Assembly: GCA_026414665.1 (NCBI GenBank)
Contig: JAOAIO010000003.1
Span: 1 to 64,000, forward strand
Reading direction: 5' to 3'
Length of the DNA stretch: 64,000 nucleotides
From: Azovibrio sp.
GTDB lineage: Bacteria; Pseudomonadota; Gammaproteobacteria; Burkholderiales; Rhodocyclaceae
Shown: positions 18,802 to 30,845 of the stretch, piece by piece
Layout of the letters: each line of letters starts with the position of its first letter
How positions within the stretch are numbered: the stretch's first letter is position 1
Made by a program: the position numbers and the translations under genes
Notes under the pieces: model-generated
What the model was told of the DNA's origin: nothing
What the model saw: the letters and a program-made list of their open reading frames with translations, nothing else
Database searches by the model: none

Positions 18802-19533
18802 ATGAATGCACGCACCCAACGTCTGCTCATCGTCGACGACGACGTTCGTCTGCGCGATTTACTGCAGCGCTATCTCGGCGAGCAAGGCTATGAAGTCCGT
18901 CCCGTCGCCGATGGCGCACAGATGGAAAGATATTTGCAACGCGAACATTTCGATTTGATCGTGCTCGACCTGATGCTGCCGGGAGAAGACGGCCTGGCCA
19001 TCTGCCGGCGCTTGCGCGGCCAGGGCAACGACGTGCCTATCGTCATGCTCACCGCCCGTGGTGACGAGATCGACCGCATCGTCGGCCTTGAGATGGGCGC
19101 CGACGACTACCTACCCAAGCCTTTCAATCCGCGCGAGCTGCTGGCCCGCATCCAGGCCGTGCTGCGCCGCCGGGGCCAGCGTCCGGGAGGCGCGCCGCTC
19201 GAAGCCCCGGCCCGGGTGCGCTTTGGCGGCCTGGAGGTCGATCTAAGCGCCCGCACCCTGACCCGCGGTGCCGAGGTGCTCAATCTGACTACCGGCGAGT
19301 TCGCCGTGCTCGCCGCGCTGCTCCAACATCCGCGTCAGCCGCTCTCGCGCGACCGGCTCATGACGCTGGCGCGGGGACGCGAGCAGGGACCATTCGACCG
19401 CGCCATCGATGTGCAAATCTCGCGTCTGCGCAAGCTCGTCGAGCCCGATCCGGCCAAACCCCGCTACATCCAGACCGTCTGGGGCTTCGGTTATGTGTTC
19501 GTCCCCGATGCCGAGGCAGCGGCGGCCGACTGA
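18802..19533 (+). CDS. ompR: Response regulator OmpR
   Basis: LLIVDDDVRLRDLLQRYL, VLDLMLPGEDGL, winged-helix C-term; followed by EnvZ-like kinase. Confidence 0.93.
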   Translation: MNARTQRLLIVDDDVRLRDLLQRYLGEQGYEVRPVADGAQMERYLQREHFDLIVLDLMLPGEDGLAICRRLRGQGNDVPIVMLTARGDEIDRIVGLEMGADDYLPKPFNPRELLARIQAVLRRRGQRPGGAPLEAPARVRFGGLEVDLSARTLTRGAEVLNLTTGEFAVLAALLQHPRQPLSRDRLMTLARGREQGPFDRAIDVQISRLRKLVEPDPAKPRYIQTVWGFGYVFVPDAEAAAAD

Positions 19534-19536
19534 TCC

Positions 19537-20853
19537 ATGCGCTGGCCCCGTTCCTTACTGGCACGCATCTTCCTCTGGGTAGCGGCGCTGGTCATCGTCA
19601 CCAACCTGGCCTGGATCGCAATTTTCCGGCTCGCCGATACCGAGCCTCGCGCCCGCGCCCTGGCCCAGTTCTCGGCCAGCGCCGTGAATCTGGTGCGCGT
19701 CGCGCTACTGACCGCCACGCCGGAGCTTCGCCCAGCCCTGCTCCAAGAACTTTCCGACCGTGAAGGCATCCGCTTGTTGCCGCGCGACCCGCACGACGTG
19801 ATCACGCCGCTACCGGGCGATGGCTTCATGGTGCATTTCGCGGAGCAGACACGCGCCCTACTCGGACCGGAAACCCAGCTTTCACTCGAGGTCAACCGCG
19901 AGCCCGGCCTGTGGATCAGTTTTGCCCTGGTGCCCAGCGAAGCCGACGAGTTTTGGCTGATTCTGCCGCTCGATCGCGCCCAACGGCGCATGCCCTGGGT
20001 CTGGATCGGCTGGGGCACCCTAGCCGCGGCGCTGGCCCTGGTCGTGGCCTGGCTGATTGCCTCGCGCATCAGCCGGCCCCTGCGCCACATGGCTTGGGCG
20101 GCGCGCCAGGTAGGACTTGGGAACACCCCGCCGCCTTTGCCCGAAACTGGCGCGGAAGAGTTAGAGCGGCTGGCGCAAGCCTTCAACCGCATGTCGCGCG
20201 ACCTGGCCTACCACGACAAGGAAAGGGCCGAGATCCTCGCCGGCATCTCGCACGATCTACGCACGCCACTCGCCCGCCTGCGCCTCGAAGCCGAATTGAG
20301 CCTGCCCGAAGGGCCGGCGCAAGCCGGCATGGCCGCCGACATCGCGCAGATGGACGCCATCATCGCCCAATTCCTTGAATATGCCCGTGGCGAGGCCGAT
20401 GAGCGGCCCGAACCGTGCGACCCGCACGTCCTCCTCGATGCCCTGGCCCAGCACGAGGCCGCCATCCAGCGTCCGTTGCACATCGAAGCCGGGCCGCTAC
20501 CCCGGGTGCCACTCAAGGTGCGTGCCTTGCGCCGCGCCTTGGGCAATCTGGTAGACAACGCCTGGAAATACGGCGCGCCGCCGGTGCGGCTGTGTGGGCG
20601 CGTGCAAGGCGCCTTCCTCGAACTCGCCGTCATCGATGCCGGCCCCGGCATTCCCGCGAGCGAGACGGAACGTCTGAAACGGCCTTTCACTCGCCTCGAA
20701 GCCGCCCGCAGCGGCGCCACCGGCACCGGCCTGGGGCTGGCCATCGCCGACCGTATCGCCCGCGCTCACGGTGGCAGCCTAGAGCTAGGCCCAGGCCCGG
20801 ATGGCCAAGGCTTGTGCGCCACGCTGCGCCTACCCATCATTCCCATGACATAG
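19537..20853 (+). CDS. envZ: Sensor histidine kinase EnvZ-like
   Basis: HAMP, AGISHDLRTPLARLRLE H-box, NLVDNAWKYG, TGTGLGLAIADRI. Confidence 0.92.
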   Translation: MRWPRSLLARIFLWVAALVIVTNLAWIAIFRLADTEPRARALAQFSASAVNLVRVALLTATPELRPALLQELSDREGIRLLPRDPHDVITPLPGDGFMVHFAEQTRALLGPETQLSLEVNREPGLWISFALVPSEADEFWLILPLDRAQRRMPWVWIGWGTLAAALALVVAWLIASRISRPLRHMAWAARQVGLGNTPPPLPETGAEELERLAQAFNRMSRDLAYHDKERAEILAGISHDLRTPLARLRLEAELSLPEGPAQAGMAADIAQMDAIIAQFLEYARGEADERPEPCDPHVLLDALAQHEAAIQRPLHIEAGPLPRVPLKVRALRRALGNLVDNAWKYGAPPVRLCGRVQGAFLELAVIDAGPGIPASETERLKRPFTRLEAARSGATGTGLGLAIADRIARAHGGSLELGPGPDGQGLCATLRLPIIPMT

Positions 20854-20933
20854 CATAACGTCGTACAATCTACCCACGTTCAATCCTGTTAGCGGCCATT
20901 TCGCTTCATCCCTGGCACGACGAAAGGTTCATC

Positions 20934-21506
20934 GTGGGCTTGCTCGATCATCTTCGCTCTCTCCTCGCCCCTACCGCCCGGCCTGCGCCAGCGCAGCCGC
21001 CCAAGGCCATGGACGCCAGCACGCCGCCGGACCGGCGCCGCCGGGCGCGCCGTAATCCGCACGAAGGCTGCGTGGTGCTGATCATCGACGATTCGCCCAC
21101 CATCCTCACGGCCTTAAAGCGCGTCCTCCGCTCTGCCGGCTGTGTCGCGCTCGAGGCGCCGGATGCCGAGCAGGGACTGGCGCTCGCCGCACGCCAGCGG
21201 CCCGAGCTGATTTTTCTCGACATCGTCCTGCCCGGCATGAACGGCTTTGCCGCGCTGCGTCAACTGCGCCGTGACGCGGCGACACGCGACATCCCGGTGA
21301 TCATGATGAGCGGCAACGAACAGGCCATCGAGCAGTTCTTCGGCACCCGCATCGGCGCCGACGATTTCATGAAAAAGCCATTTTCGCGCTTCGAGGTCTT
21401 TGCCCGCATCGAGCGGCTACTCGATGCCGAAGGCATCCCGCGGCGCTTGGCCGAATCGCCGGCAGCGGCGGCTCCAGCGCGCGCGGCAGCGCTGCAATCG
21501 CCCTAA
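20934..21506 (+). CDS. Single-domain response regulator (CheY/PilG-like) with basic N-terminal extension
   Basis: VLIIDDSPTILTALKRVLRSAG, LDIVLPGMNGFAALR, KKPF; GTG start. Confidence 0.88.
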   Translation: MGLLDHLRSLLAPTARPAPAQPPKAMDASTPPDRRRRARRNPHEGCVVLIIDDSPTILTALKRVLRSAGCVALEAPDAEQGLALAARQRPELIFLDIVLPGMNGFAALRQLRRDAATRDIPVIMMSGNEQAIEQFFGTRIGADDFMKKPFSRFEVFARIERLLDAEGIPRRLAESPAAAAPARAAALQSP

Positions 21507-21683
21507 CCCGCCAGGATCGGCCGGCACGCCCCTGAGCATGAAAGTGGCGCGCCCCTCTGCCCTCTGCCCCGCTAGGGGCGGCGCTTCCCGACTTTCACGG
21601 TTGCACGGTAAAACTCCGGCGCGCCTTGGCAGGCCGTTAGACAGCGTAGCGCAAAGACCTGCCGCCAGGTTTGCGACGGTCTG

Positions 21684-22178
21684 TCAGGGCGCCGCCGCGA
21701 GCAGTACCACGGCCTGTGCCTCGATGGCTTCGTTACGGCCGAGATAGCCAAGTTTCTCGTTGGTCTTGCCCTTGATGTTCACGCACTCGGGCGCAACGTC
21801 CAGGTCTTCGGCCAGGATGGCGATCATCGCCGGAATGTGGGGCGCAAGACGCGGTGCCTGGGCAATCAAAGTGGCGTCGAGATTGACGAGGCGCCAGCCT
21901 TGTTCGCGCACCAGGGCATAGGCCGCGCGCAGCAGAACGCGGCTATCGGCGCCTTGATAGCGCGGATCGGTATCGGGAAAGTGGCGGCCGATGTCGCCGA
22001 GTCCAGCCGCTCCGAGCAAGGCATCGGTGATGGCATGTAAGAGGGCATCCGCATCGGAATGGCCGAGCAGGCCCTTGGCGAAGGGAATATCCACGCCGCC
22101 GAGCACGAGCCGGCGCCCTGGCACCAAGGCGTGCACATCATAGCCTTGGCCAATTCGGAATCCGGTGGCACGCATCAC
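21684..22178 (-). CDS. ispF: 2-C-methyl-D-erythritol 2,4-cyclodiphosphate synthase
   Basis: [52 protein letters not shown]. Confidence 0.97.
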   Translation of the reverse strand: MMRATGFRIGQGYDVHALVPGRRLVLGGVDIPFAKGLLGHSDADALLHAITDALLGAAGLGDIGRHFPDTDPRYQGADSRVLLRAAYALVREQGWRLVNLDATLIAQAPRLAPHIPAMIAILAEDLDVAPECVNIKGKTNEKLGYLGRNEAIEAQAVVLLAAAP

Positions 22179-22882
22179 ACACTCTCCTTCCTGGCGCGCA
22201 AAATCGCTTCGGCCAGCGCCAAATCGGCCGGATAAGTCACCTTGAGATTACGCGCATCGCCACGGATGAGGCGCGGCCGATAACCGGCCGCCTCCAGCGC
22301 CCCGGCCTCATCGGTAACGTCGGCGTGCGCGGCGAGCGCCGCGCGGAGCAAGCCGGCGCGGAACATCTGCGGGGTCTGGGCCTGCCAGAGGCCATCGCGC
22401 GCCAGGGTTGCCTCGACACGCTGCTCGGCATCGGCGCGCTTCAAGGTATCGGCGACTGGCACCGCCAGCAAGCCGCCCACCGGGTCGGCATCGAGCGCAT
22501 CAATGAGCTGATCGAGCAGCGCATGGGTCAGACAGGGCCTCGCCGCATCATGCACGAGCACCCAATCCGCATCGGCAATCGCCGTGACCGCCGCCGCCAA
22601 GCCGTTGGCGACGCTCTCGGCGCGGCTCGCGCCGCCACATGCCACGACTTCGAGACGCGGCCCCAGCTCCAGCCAGCAAGACTGCCACTCTGGCCGGGAC
22701 CACCATTCGTCCTCCCGGGCGAGGACCACCCAAACCCGCTCCAGGCGCGGGTGACGGCAGAGCGCGGCGAGGGTATGCCAGATCAGGGGATAGCCGAGCA
22801 AGGACAGATACTGCTTCGGCACTTCGGCGCCGAAGCGAGAACCGCTGCCAGCCGCCGGTACGATTGCATAGTGACGGGCCAT
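22175..22882 (-). CDS. ispD: 2-C-methyl-D-erythritol 4-phosphate cytidylyltransferase
   Basis: [35 protein letters not shown] overlap with ispF. Confidence 0.97.
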   Translation of the reverse strand: MARHYAIVPAAGSGSRFGAEVPKQYLSLLGYPLIWHTLAALCRHPRLERVWVVLAREDEWWSRPEWQSCWLELGPRLEVVACGGASRAESVANGLAAAVTAIADADWVLVHDAARPCLTHALLDQLIDALDADPVGGLLAVPVADTLKRADAEQRVEATLARDGLWQAQTPQMFRAGLLRAALAAHADVTDEAGALEAAGYRPRLIRGDARNLKVTYPADLALAEAILRARKESV

Positions 22883-23092
22883 CGCGTAATTTTAACCTGA
22901 AAACTCCAGACGGCGCCCCGCGCTGGAAATAAGATGCTCAACAAAACAAAGACTTGAATAATCCCGCCGGCTCGCCCAGCGGTAGGCCAACCGCTCCGGG
23001 TCAGCCTTCTCGCGCCGCCGCCCCAGCCTAGACGGGGCTTGCGGCGAGTTGTCGAGCGCCAATCTCGACGCACGCACGCGGAAAAACCCTGC

Positions 23093-24349
23093 ATGAATAC
23101 GAACGTCATGACTACGGTAGGCATGGATTTCATCCAAGATTTCGGCATTGCCGTGGGACTCGGCTTGTTGATGGGCCTGGAGCGCGAGCGTAACCCTTCG
23201 GCACGCGCCGGGCTGCGTACCTTCGGTCTGGTAGGGATGCTCGGCACCGTGGCCGCCCTTCTGGCCGACAAGACCGGCAATGCCTGGATCCTCGCCGCCG
23301 GCCTGCTAATGGTGGGGCTGATGATGGTGGCCGCTTATCTCATCCACCCTGATGAGAAAGATCCTGGCACCACCTCAGTGGTAGCGCTTTTGCTGTGCTA
23401 TTGCTATGGCGCCATGATCTGGTATGGCCACCAGACGCTGGCCGTGATGCTTGGCATCTCCACCACGGTGCTGCTCTATTTCAAGGCCGAATTACGCAAA
23501 GTCTCGGAAAAGCTGACGCGCAAGGACATCATTTCCATCTTGCAATTCGCTGTGCTCTCGCTCGTCATCCTGCCCATTCTGCCCGATGCCAACTTGGGGC
23601 CTTACGATGCCCTATCGCCACGGCAGGTCTGGTGGATGGTCGTGCTGATCTCCGGTTTCAGCCTAGCCGGCTACGCGGCGCTGCGCTTCATGGGCCAGCA
23701 ACTAGGCGCCCCTTTGCTCGGCATCTTTGGCGGCCTGGCTTCGAGCACCGCCACGACTTTGGTCTTTGCCCGCCACGCGGCGGGTAGCGATGCCTTGGTG
23801 AAAGTCTCGCTGGTCGTCGTGCTCACGGCCAATCTCGTGGTGCTATTTCGTCTTGGCGCCTATGCCGCGGTGCTGCAACCGGGATTGCTACACGAGCTCG
23901 TGCCCGTCATGCTCGGTGGCCTATTGTGCGGTAGCGTCTATGTGCTGTTGACCTGGCGCGGCCTGTCGCAGCAGACCGAAATGCCACCGATGGAATTCTC
24001 GAATCCCGCCGAGATCCGTACCGCGCTTGCGTTCGGCTGCATCTACGCGCTGGTGCTCGTCATCACTGCCGCGCTCTCCGACCATGCCGGCAGCAGCGGC
24101 TTGTATTTGGCCTCCCTGGTCTCGGGGCTGACCGATGTAGACGCCATCGCGCTCTCGTCGATGCGCCTTTACGGCCTGGAAAAGCTCAGCAGCACGGAAG
24201 CCGTGAATTCCATCACGCTCGCCATGCTCGCCAACCTGACCTTCAAGTTCGGCATCGTCGTCACGGTAGCAGGACGGCGCATGATCCGCCCGATTGCCGC
24301 CGGCTTTGGCAGCATCGCTTTGGGCAGCATCGCAGGCTGGCTGCTCTGA
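23093..24349 (+). CDS. MgtC/SapB-type membrane protein, DUF4010
   Basis: FGIAVGLGLLMGLERERNPSARAGLRTFGLVGMLG N-term and long polytopic C-term; start ATG 23093. Confidence 0.85.
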   Translation: MNTNVMTTVGMDFIQDFGIAVGLGLLMGLERERNPSARAGLRTFGLVGMLGTVAALLADKTGNAWILAAGLLMVGLMMVAAYLIHPDEKDPGTTSVVALLLCYCYGAMIWYGHQTLAVMLGISTTVLLYFKAELRKVSEKLTRKDIISILQFAVLSLVILPILPDANLGPYDALSPRQVWWMVVLISGFSLAGYAALRFMGQQLGAPLLGIFGGLASSTATTLVFARHAAGSDALVKVSLVVVLTANLVVLFRLGAYAAVLQPGLLHELVPVMLGGLLCGSVYVLLTWRGLSQQTEMPPMEFSNPAEIRTALAFGCIYALVLVITAALSDHAGSSGLYLASLVSGLTDVDAIALSSMRLYGLEKLSSTEAVNSITLAMLANLTFKFGIVVTVAGRRMIRPIAAGFGSIALGSIAGWLL

Positions 24350-24480
24350 AGGCCACGACCACACCCGTGGCTGGCCGCTGACACGGCATATCGAAGCAGC
24401 CACGGTGCGGACAGAGCGCGCCCGTCCAGGTCGCCACCGCGCATCTTGTCCTCCCGCGCGCGATGGTGGTTCGCGGCGCG

Positions 24481-25200
24481 CTACAGGTCTTGTAGCTCGC
24501 GCACCAGCTTACGCGATTCGAGCTCGACGCCATCGAGATAATGGGCCAGCAAGCGACGCATGAGCTGCTTGGCTTCTTGGCGGGTCACTGGATCGGCATA
24601 ATTATCGCCGCGCATGTCGATCAGGGTCTGACCGGCCACCCACCCCGCCTCGCCGGCCGCGGCCGGCACGGCACCACGCTCGATTTCGTAACGGTAGCAA
24701 CGCCCGGCTTCGATCGGCCGCCCCTGGCAATCCTGCTCCAGATTGAGCCCATAACCGAGTTCGGTCAGCAAGGCGCGCTCGAAAGCGCGCAGATCAGCCT
24801 CGTCGACACGGCCAGGCGGGGCATAGCCGAGATGCACGAGAATTTGCATATAGCGCTCGAACAAGCGAGGATGCGGATCCTCCCTAGGCAGCAAGCGCAG
24901 CAGCAATTCGTTCAGGTAATACCCGCAAAACAGCGCCAGGCCCGTGAGCAGCGGTTGCCCGCCTTGCCATTCGGCACGCATCAAGGTAAGCACTTCGCCC
25001 TTGCCAGACCAAGACAATTCGAGCGGCTGGAATCCCATGAGCAAGCCACGCAGGGCTGAGTGCGGCCGCCGGGCGCCACGCGCGAGCAAGGCGACTCGGC
25101 CATGATCGCGGCTGAAAGCCTCGACGATCAGACTCGTTTCCCGGTAGGGGCGAGTGTGCAGCACATAGGCCGGCTGGCCATCGACCTTGCCGCGCGGCAT
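24481..25200 (-). CDS. recO: DNA repair protein RecO
   Basis: AYVLHTRPYRETSLIVEAFSRDHGRVALLARGARRPHSAL; sits downstream of era. Confidence 0.95.
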   Translation of the reverse strand: MPRGKVDGQPAYVLHTRPYRETSLIVEAFSRDHGRVALLARGARRPHSALRGLLMGFQPLELSWSGKGEVLTLMRAEWQGGQPLLTGLALFCGYYLNELLLRLLPREDPHPRLFERYMQILVHLGYAPPGRVDEADLRAFERALLTELGYGLNLEQDCQGRPIEAGRCYRYEIERGAVPAAAGEAGWVAGQTLIDMRGDNYADPVTRQEAKQLMRRLLAHYLDGVELESRKLVRELQDL

Positions 25201-25203
25201 CGC

Positions 25204-26084
<881 letters not shown>

Positions 26085-26088
<4 letters not shown>

Positions 26089-26762
26089 GAATCGAGTTTC
26101 TCCAGAGCGCTTGCGGCAGCCGCCTGCTCGGCCAGGCGCCGGCTCGCACCCATACCGTGCGTCTCGATGCCGAAGGCATCGACCCGACATGCGACACGAA
26201 AGCGTTGGTCGTGCGCCGCTCCGGTGGTTTCCAGGAGCTCATAGCGCGGCAAGGGCTTACGCCGGCCCTGCAGCCACTCTTGCAGGCGCGTTTTGGGATC
26301 CTTCATCGACTGTCCCGGCACCAGACCCGCGAGCAGGTCGGCGAAGATGCGGCGGATCAAGGCCGCCGCGGCATCGAAGCCGGCTTCGAGATACACGGCG
26401 CCAAACAGAGCTTCGAGCGTGTCGGCAAGAATCGACGGGCGCTGATGCCCACCGCTACGCATCTCCCCTTCTCCCAAGCGTAGATACTCACCAAGCTGCA
26501 GCCCTTGCGCCAGCTGATAGAGGCTGTCCTGACGCACGAGATGCGCACGCAGACGCGACAAATCGCCTTCCGGAAGATCGGCAAAACGCTCGAACAAGGC
26601 TCCGGCAATGGCGCAGTTGAGCACGCTATCCCCCAGGAATTCGAGGCGTTCGTTGTGCGCGCTGCCATGACTGCGATGCGTCAGCGCCGTTTGTAGCAAG
26701 CGCTTATCCTTGAAAGCGTAGCCCAGGCTGCTTTCCAGGGCGTCAAGCGGTAAAAGCGGCAT
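26085..26762 (-). CDS. rnc: Ribonuclease III
   Basis: [33 protein letters not shown]-terminal dsRBD. Confidence 0.97.
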
Positions 26763-26768
26763 CGCTGC

Positions 26769-27125
26769 TTAGTTCGAGCTACCGTTGAAATCGATGACTA
26801 GGCTGACGTTGGCGACCAAGGGAATCCGCTTTTCATACGAGAAGGCCACGACCAAGCGGCCGGCTTCCTTGGTGATTTGCAGATCCTGGGCATCAATGGA
26901 TGGAAAGTCATTGACCTGGTCGTACTTGTCGAAAGCCTTGCGGATGTCGGCCACCGTGGCCTCGGCCGGGGCCTCGCTCGCCACGGTCTTGACGGTCTTG
27001 AGAATGCTCTGATACTCGACAAACGCCGGCACGAGCTTCATGCCCACGAGCGCCGTCAGCGCAATCACGACACACCAAATGATGAGCGAGCTAAGCGCCA
27101 GCCCCGCCTGTTTTTTCATAAGCAC
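26769..27125 (-). CDS. DUF4845 membrane protein
   Basis: Single N-terminal TM, 118 aa, located between lepB and rnc as in many proteobacteria. Confidence 0.85.
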   Translation of the reverse strand: MLMKKQAGLALSSLIIWCVVIALTALVGMKLVPAFVEYQSILKTVKTVASEAPAEATVADIRKAFDKYDQVNDFPSIDAQDLQITKEAGRLVVAFSYEKRIPLVANVSLVIDFNGSSN

Positions 27126-27128
27126 CCC

Positions 27129-27917
27129 CTACTTGAACGACCCGATGCGTCCCAGGTCGGAAAGATTCAACCAAATGAAGAACGCCTTGCCGACGATATT
27201 TTCCTCCGGCACGAAGCCCCAGGCGCGGCTGTCGCGGCTATTGTCACGGTTGTCGCCCATGACGAAATAGTGGCCTTCGGGAACGCGGCAAATGACGCCG
27301 GCACTATTGTATTTGCAATGCTCGCGTCCTGGAAAACGACTGGCATCGGGGATGTAGGGCGGTGCGTCGGCATCGTTCAGGATCGAATAGCTGACCTCGC
27401 CCAAGGTCTCACGGTAGCGCTGCGAGTAGTACAGCCGCTCAGGATGCAGATAGTCTTCCTCGGGCTCGACGGCGACGGGCTTACCGTTGATCGACAGACG
27501 CTTGTTCTGATAGGCCACCGTATCTCCGGGCAGACCGATCACCCGCTTGATGTAATCAAGGCTGGGATCTTCGGGATAGCGGAACACCATCACATCGCCA
27601 CGCGCTGGCCGGTTTACGTCGATGATCTTCTTGTTCAGCACCGGCAGGCGGATGCCATACGTATATTTATTGACGAGAATGAAATCTCCCACCAGCAAGG
27701 TGGGAATCATCGAACCGGAAGGAATCTTGAAAGGCTCGACGATGAAGGAGCGCAGCACGAACACGAGCAAGATCACCGGGAAGAAACTCGCGCCGTATTC
27801 GACCCACCACGGGTCCTTGTCCGACGGACTGCGCCGCTTTTTCAGCCAGATGAGATCCACCAGCCAGATGCAGCCGGTGACCACCAACAGCACGAATAGG
27901 ATCAGGGCAAAGTTCAT
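27129..27917 (-). CDS. lepB: Signal peptidase I
   Basis: FKIPSGSMIPTLLVGDFILVNK, GDVMVFRYPEDPSLDYIKRVIGLPGD, MGDNRDNSRDSR. Confidence 0.98.
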   Translation of the reverse strand: MNFALILFVLLVVTGCIWLVDLIWLKKRRSPSDKDPWWVEYGASFFPVILLVFVLRSFIVEPFKIPSGSMIPTLLVGDFILVNKYTYGIRLPVLNKKIIDVNRPARGDVMVFRYPEDPSLDYIKRVIGLPGDTVAYQNKRLSINGKPVAVEPEEDYLHPERLYYSQRYRETLGEVSYSILNDADAPPYIPDASRFPGREHCKYNSAGVICRVPEGHYFVMGDNRDNSRDSRAWGFVPEENIVGKAFFIWLNLSDLGRIGSFK

Positions 27918-27930
27918 GACGTCTCGACTC

Positions 27931-29721
<1,791 letters not shown>

Positions 29722-29800
29722 GGGTCAGGGCTTAGGCGCAAAAGAACGGGCACGGATTATACCTTGAGCGGCGCCGCCCCGCCCGCCGCTTGCACCGTGT

Positions 29801-30058
29801 TCAGCCACGCCGCCGACCCAGCGCCTGACGCACGCGGTCGGCATCGAGAAAGTAATGGCAAAGCTCCTGCCCATCGAGCAACAAGACCGGCACTTTTTCA
29901 TCGTAGCGCGCCTCGAGCGCCGGGTCGGCATCGACATCGAGCACCTGCAAGCCCACGCCAAATTCTTCGAGCAAGGGTTGTAGCGCGGCTTCCATGTCAT
30001 GGCACAGATGACAATAGGCTCGACTCATCAGCGTCAGTTGCGGGGTCCGGTCAGTCAT
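29801..30058 (-). CDS. Glutaredoxin-family thioredoxin-fold protein
   Basis: LTLMSRAYCHLCHDMEAAL (CxxC), KVPVLLLDG; start ATG 30058. Confidence 0.88.
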   Translation of the reverse strand: MTDRTPQLTLMSRAYCHLCHDMEAALQPLLEEFGVGLQVLDVDADPALEARYDEKVPVLLLDGQELCHYFLDADRVRQALGRRRG

Positions 30059-30284
30059 GAAGGGCCTTGATCGATCCGTGCGATACATTGATTCAAATAA
30101 ACTATACCATTAGGGCTCCGCGAATACGCTGCTGCGCAGTTGCTCGCTGCCGCACCTAGCCATCGAGCCGATATGTCACCCTACGCTCCAGCTGCCGGCG
30201 CCTTTGTCGCACCCACCCGCTAACCGGCTGCGCACCGCCTCGCGCTACGTCCAACCCAAACCACTTGATCAACGGAGTCGCCGC

Positions 30285-30767
30285 ATGTCAGATACCGATA
30301 CGCCCATCGCCATTCGAGCACTTGAAGCCCCCTTGAGAACCCAAGCCTCGCTCTACCCTGCGCCATTCGCCGCGCGCGTGCAGGGCCGCGAAAAGCGCCC
30401 GCTCGGCGATCTGTTCGGGCTGACCCAGTTTGGCGTGAACCTCACCCGTCTGGCGCCGGGATCGGCCTCAGCCTTACGTCACGCCCACTCCAAGCAAGAC
30501 GAATTCGTCTACATCCTAGAAGGGCAGCCTACCTTGATTACCGATACCGCGGAAACCATCCTTGGCCCAGGCATGTGCGCAGGCTTCAAGGCCGGCACGG
30601 GTAACGGCCACCAACTCGTCAACCGTACCGCGCAGGATGTGCTTTACCTTGAAATCGGCGACCGCTCGGCCGGCGATTCGGTCACCTATCCGGATGACGA
30701 TTTACAGGCCGTTTTCGGTAACGACGGAAAATGGCGGTTTCTGCACAAGGACGGGACGCCGTATTGA
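30285..30767 (+). CDS. Cupin-domain protein
   Basis: GVNLTRLAPGSASALRHAHSKQDEFVYILEGQPTLITDTAETILGPGMCAGFKAG. Confidence 0.88.
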   Translation: MSDTDTPIAIRALEAPLRTQASLYPAPFAARVQGREKRPLGDLFGLTQFGVNLTRLAPGSASALRHAHSKQDEFVYILEGQPTLITDTAETILGPGMCAGFKAGTGNGHQLVNRTAQDVLYLEIGDRSAGDSVTYPDDDLQAVFGNDGKWRFLHKDGTPY

Positions 30768-30845
30768 ACCTTGCCGCCTATCGCCACCAGAGCGAACGCC
30801 AAGCCCGAGCGTTGCTGCTTGCCGGGCTGCCAGGACGAGTCTGAC

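Noticed and set aside
30080-30125. FNR-like site TTGATTCAA in the grx/cupin divergent region
   Set aside because: Half-sites lack the N4 spacing of TTGAT-N4-ATCAA.
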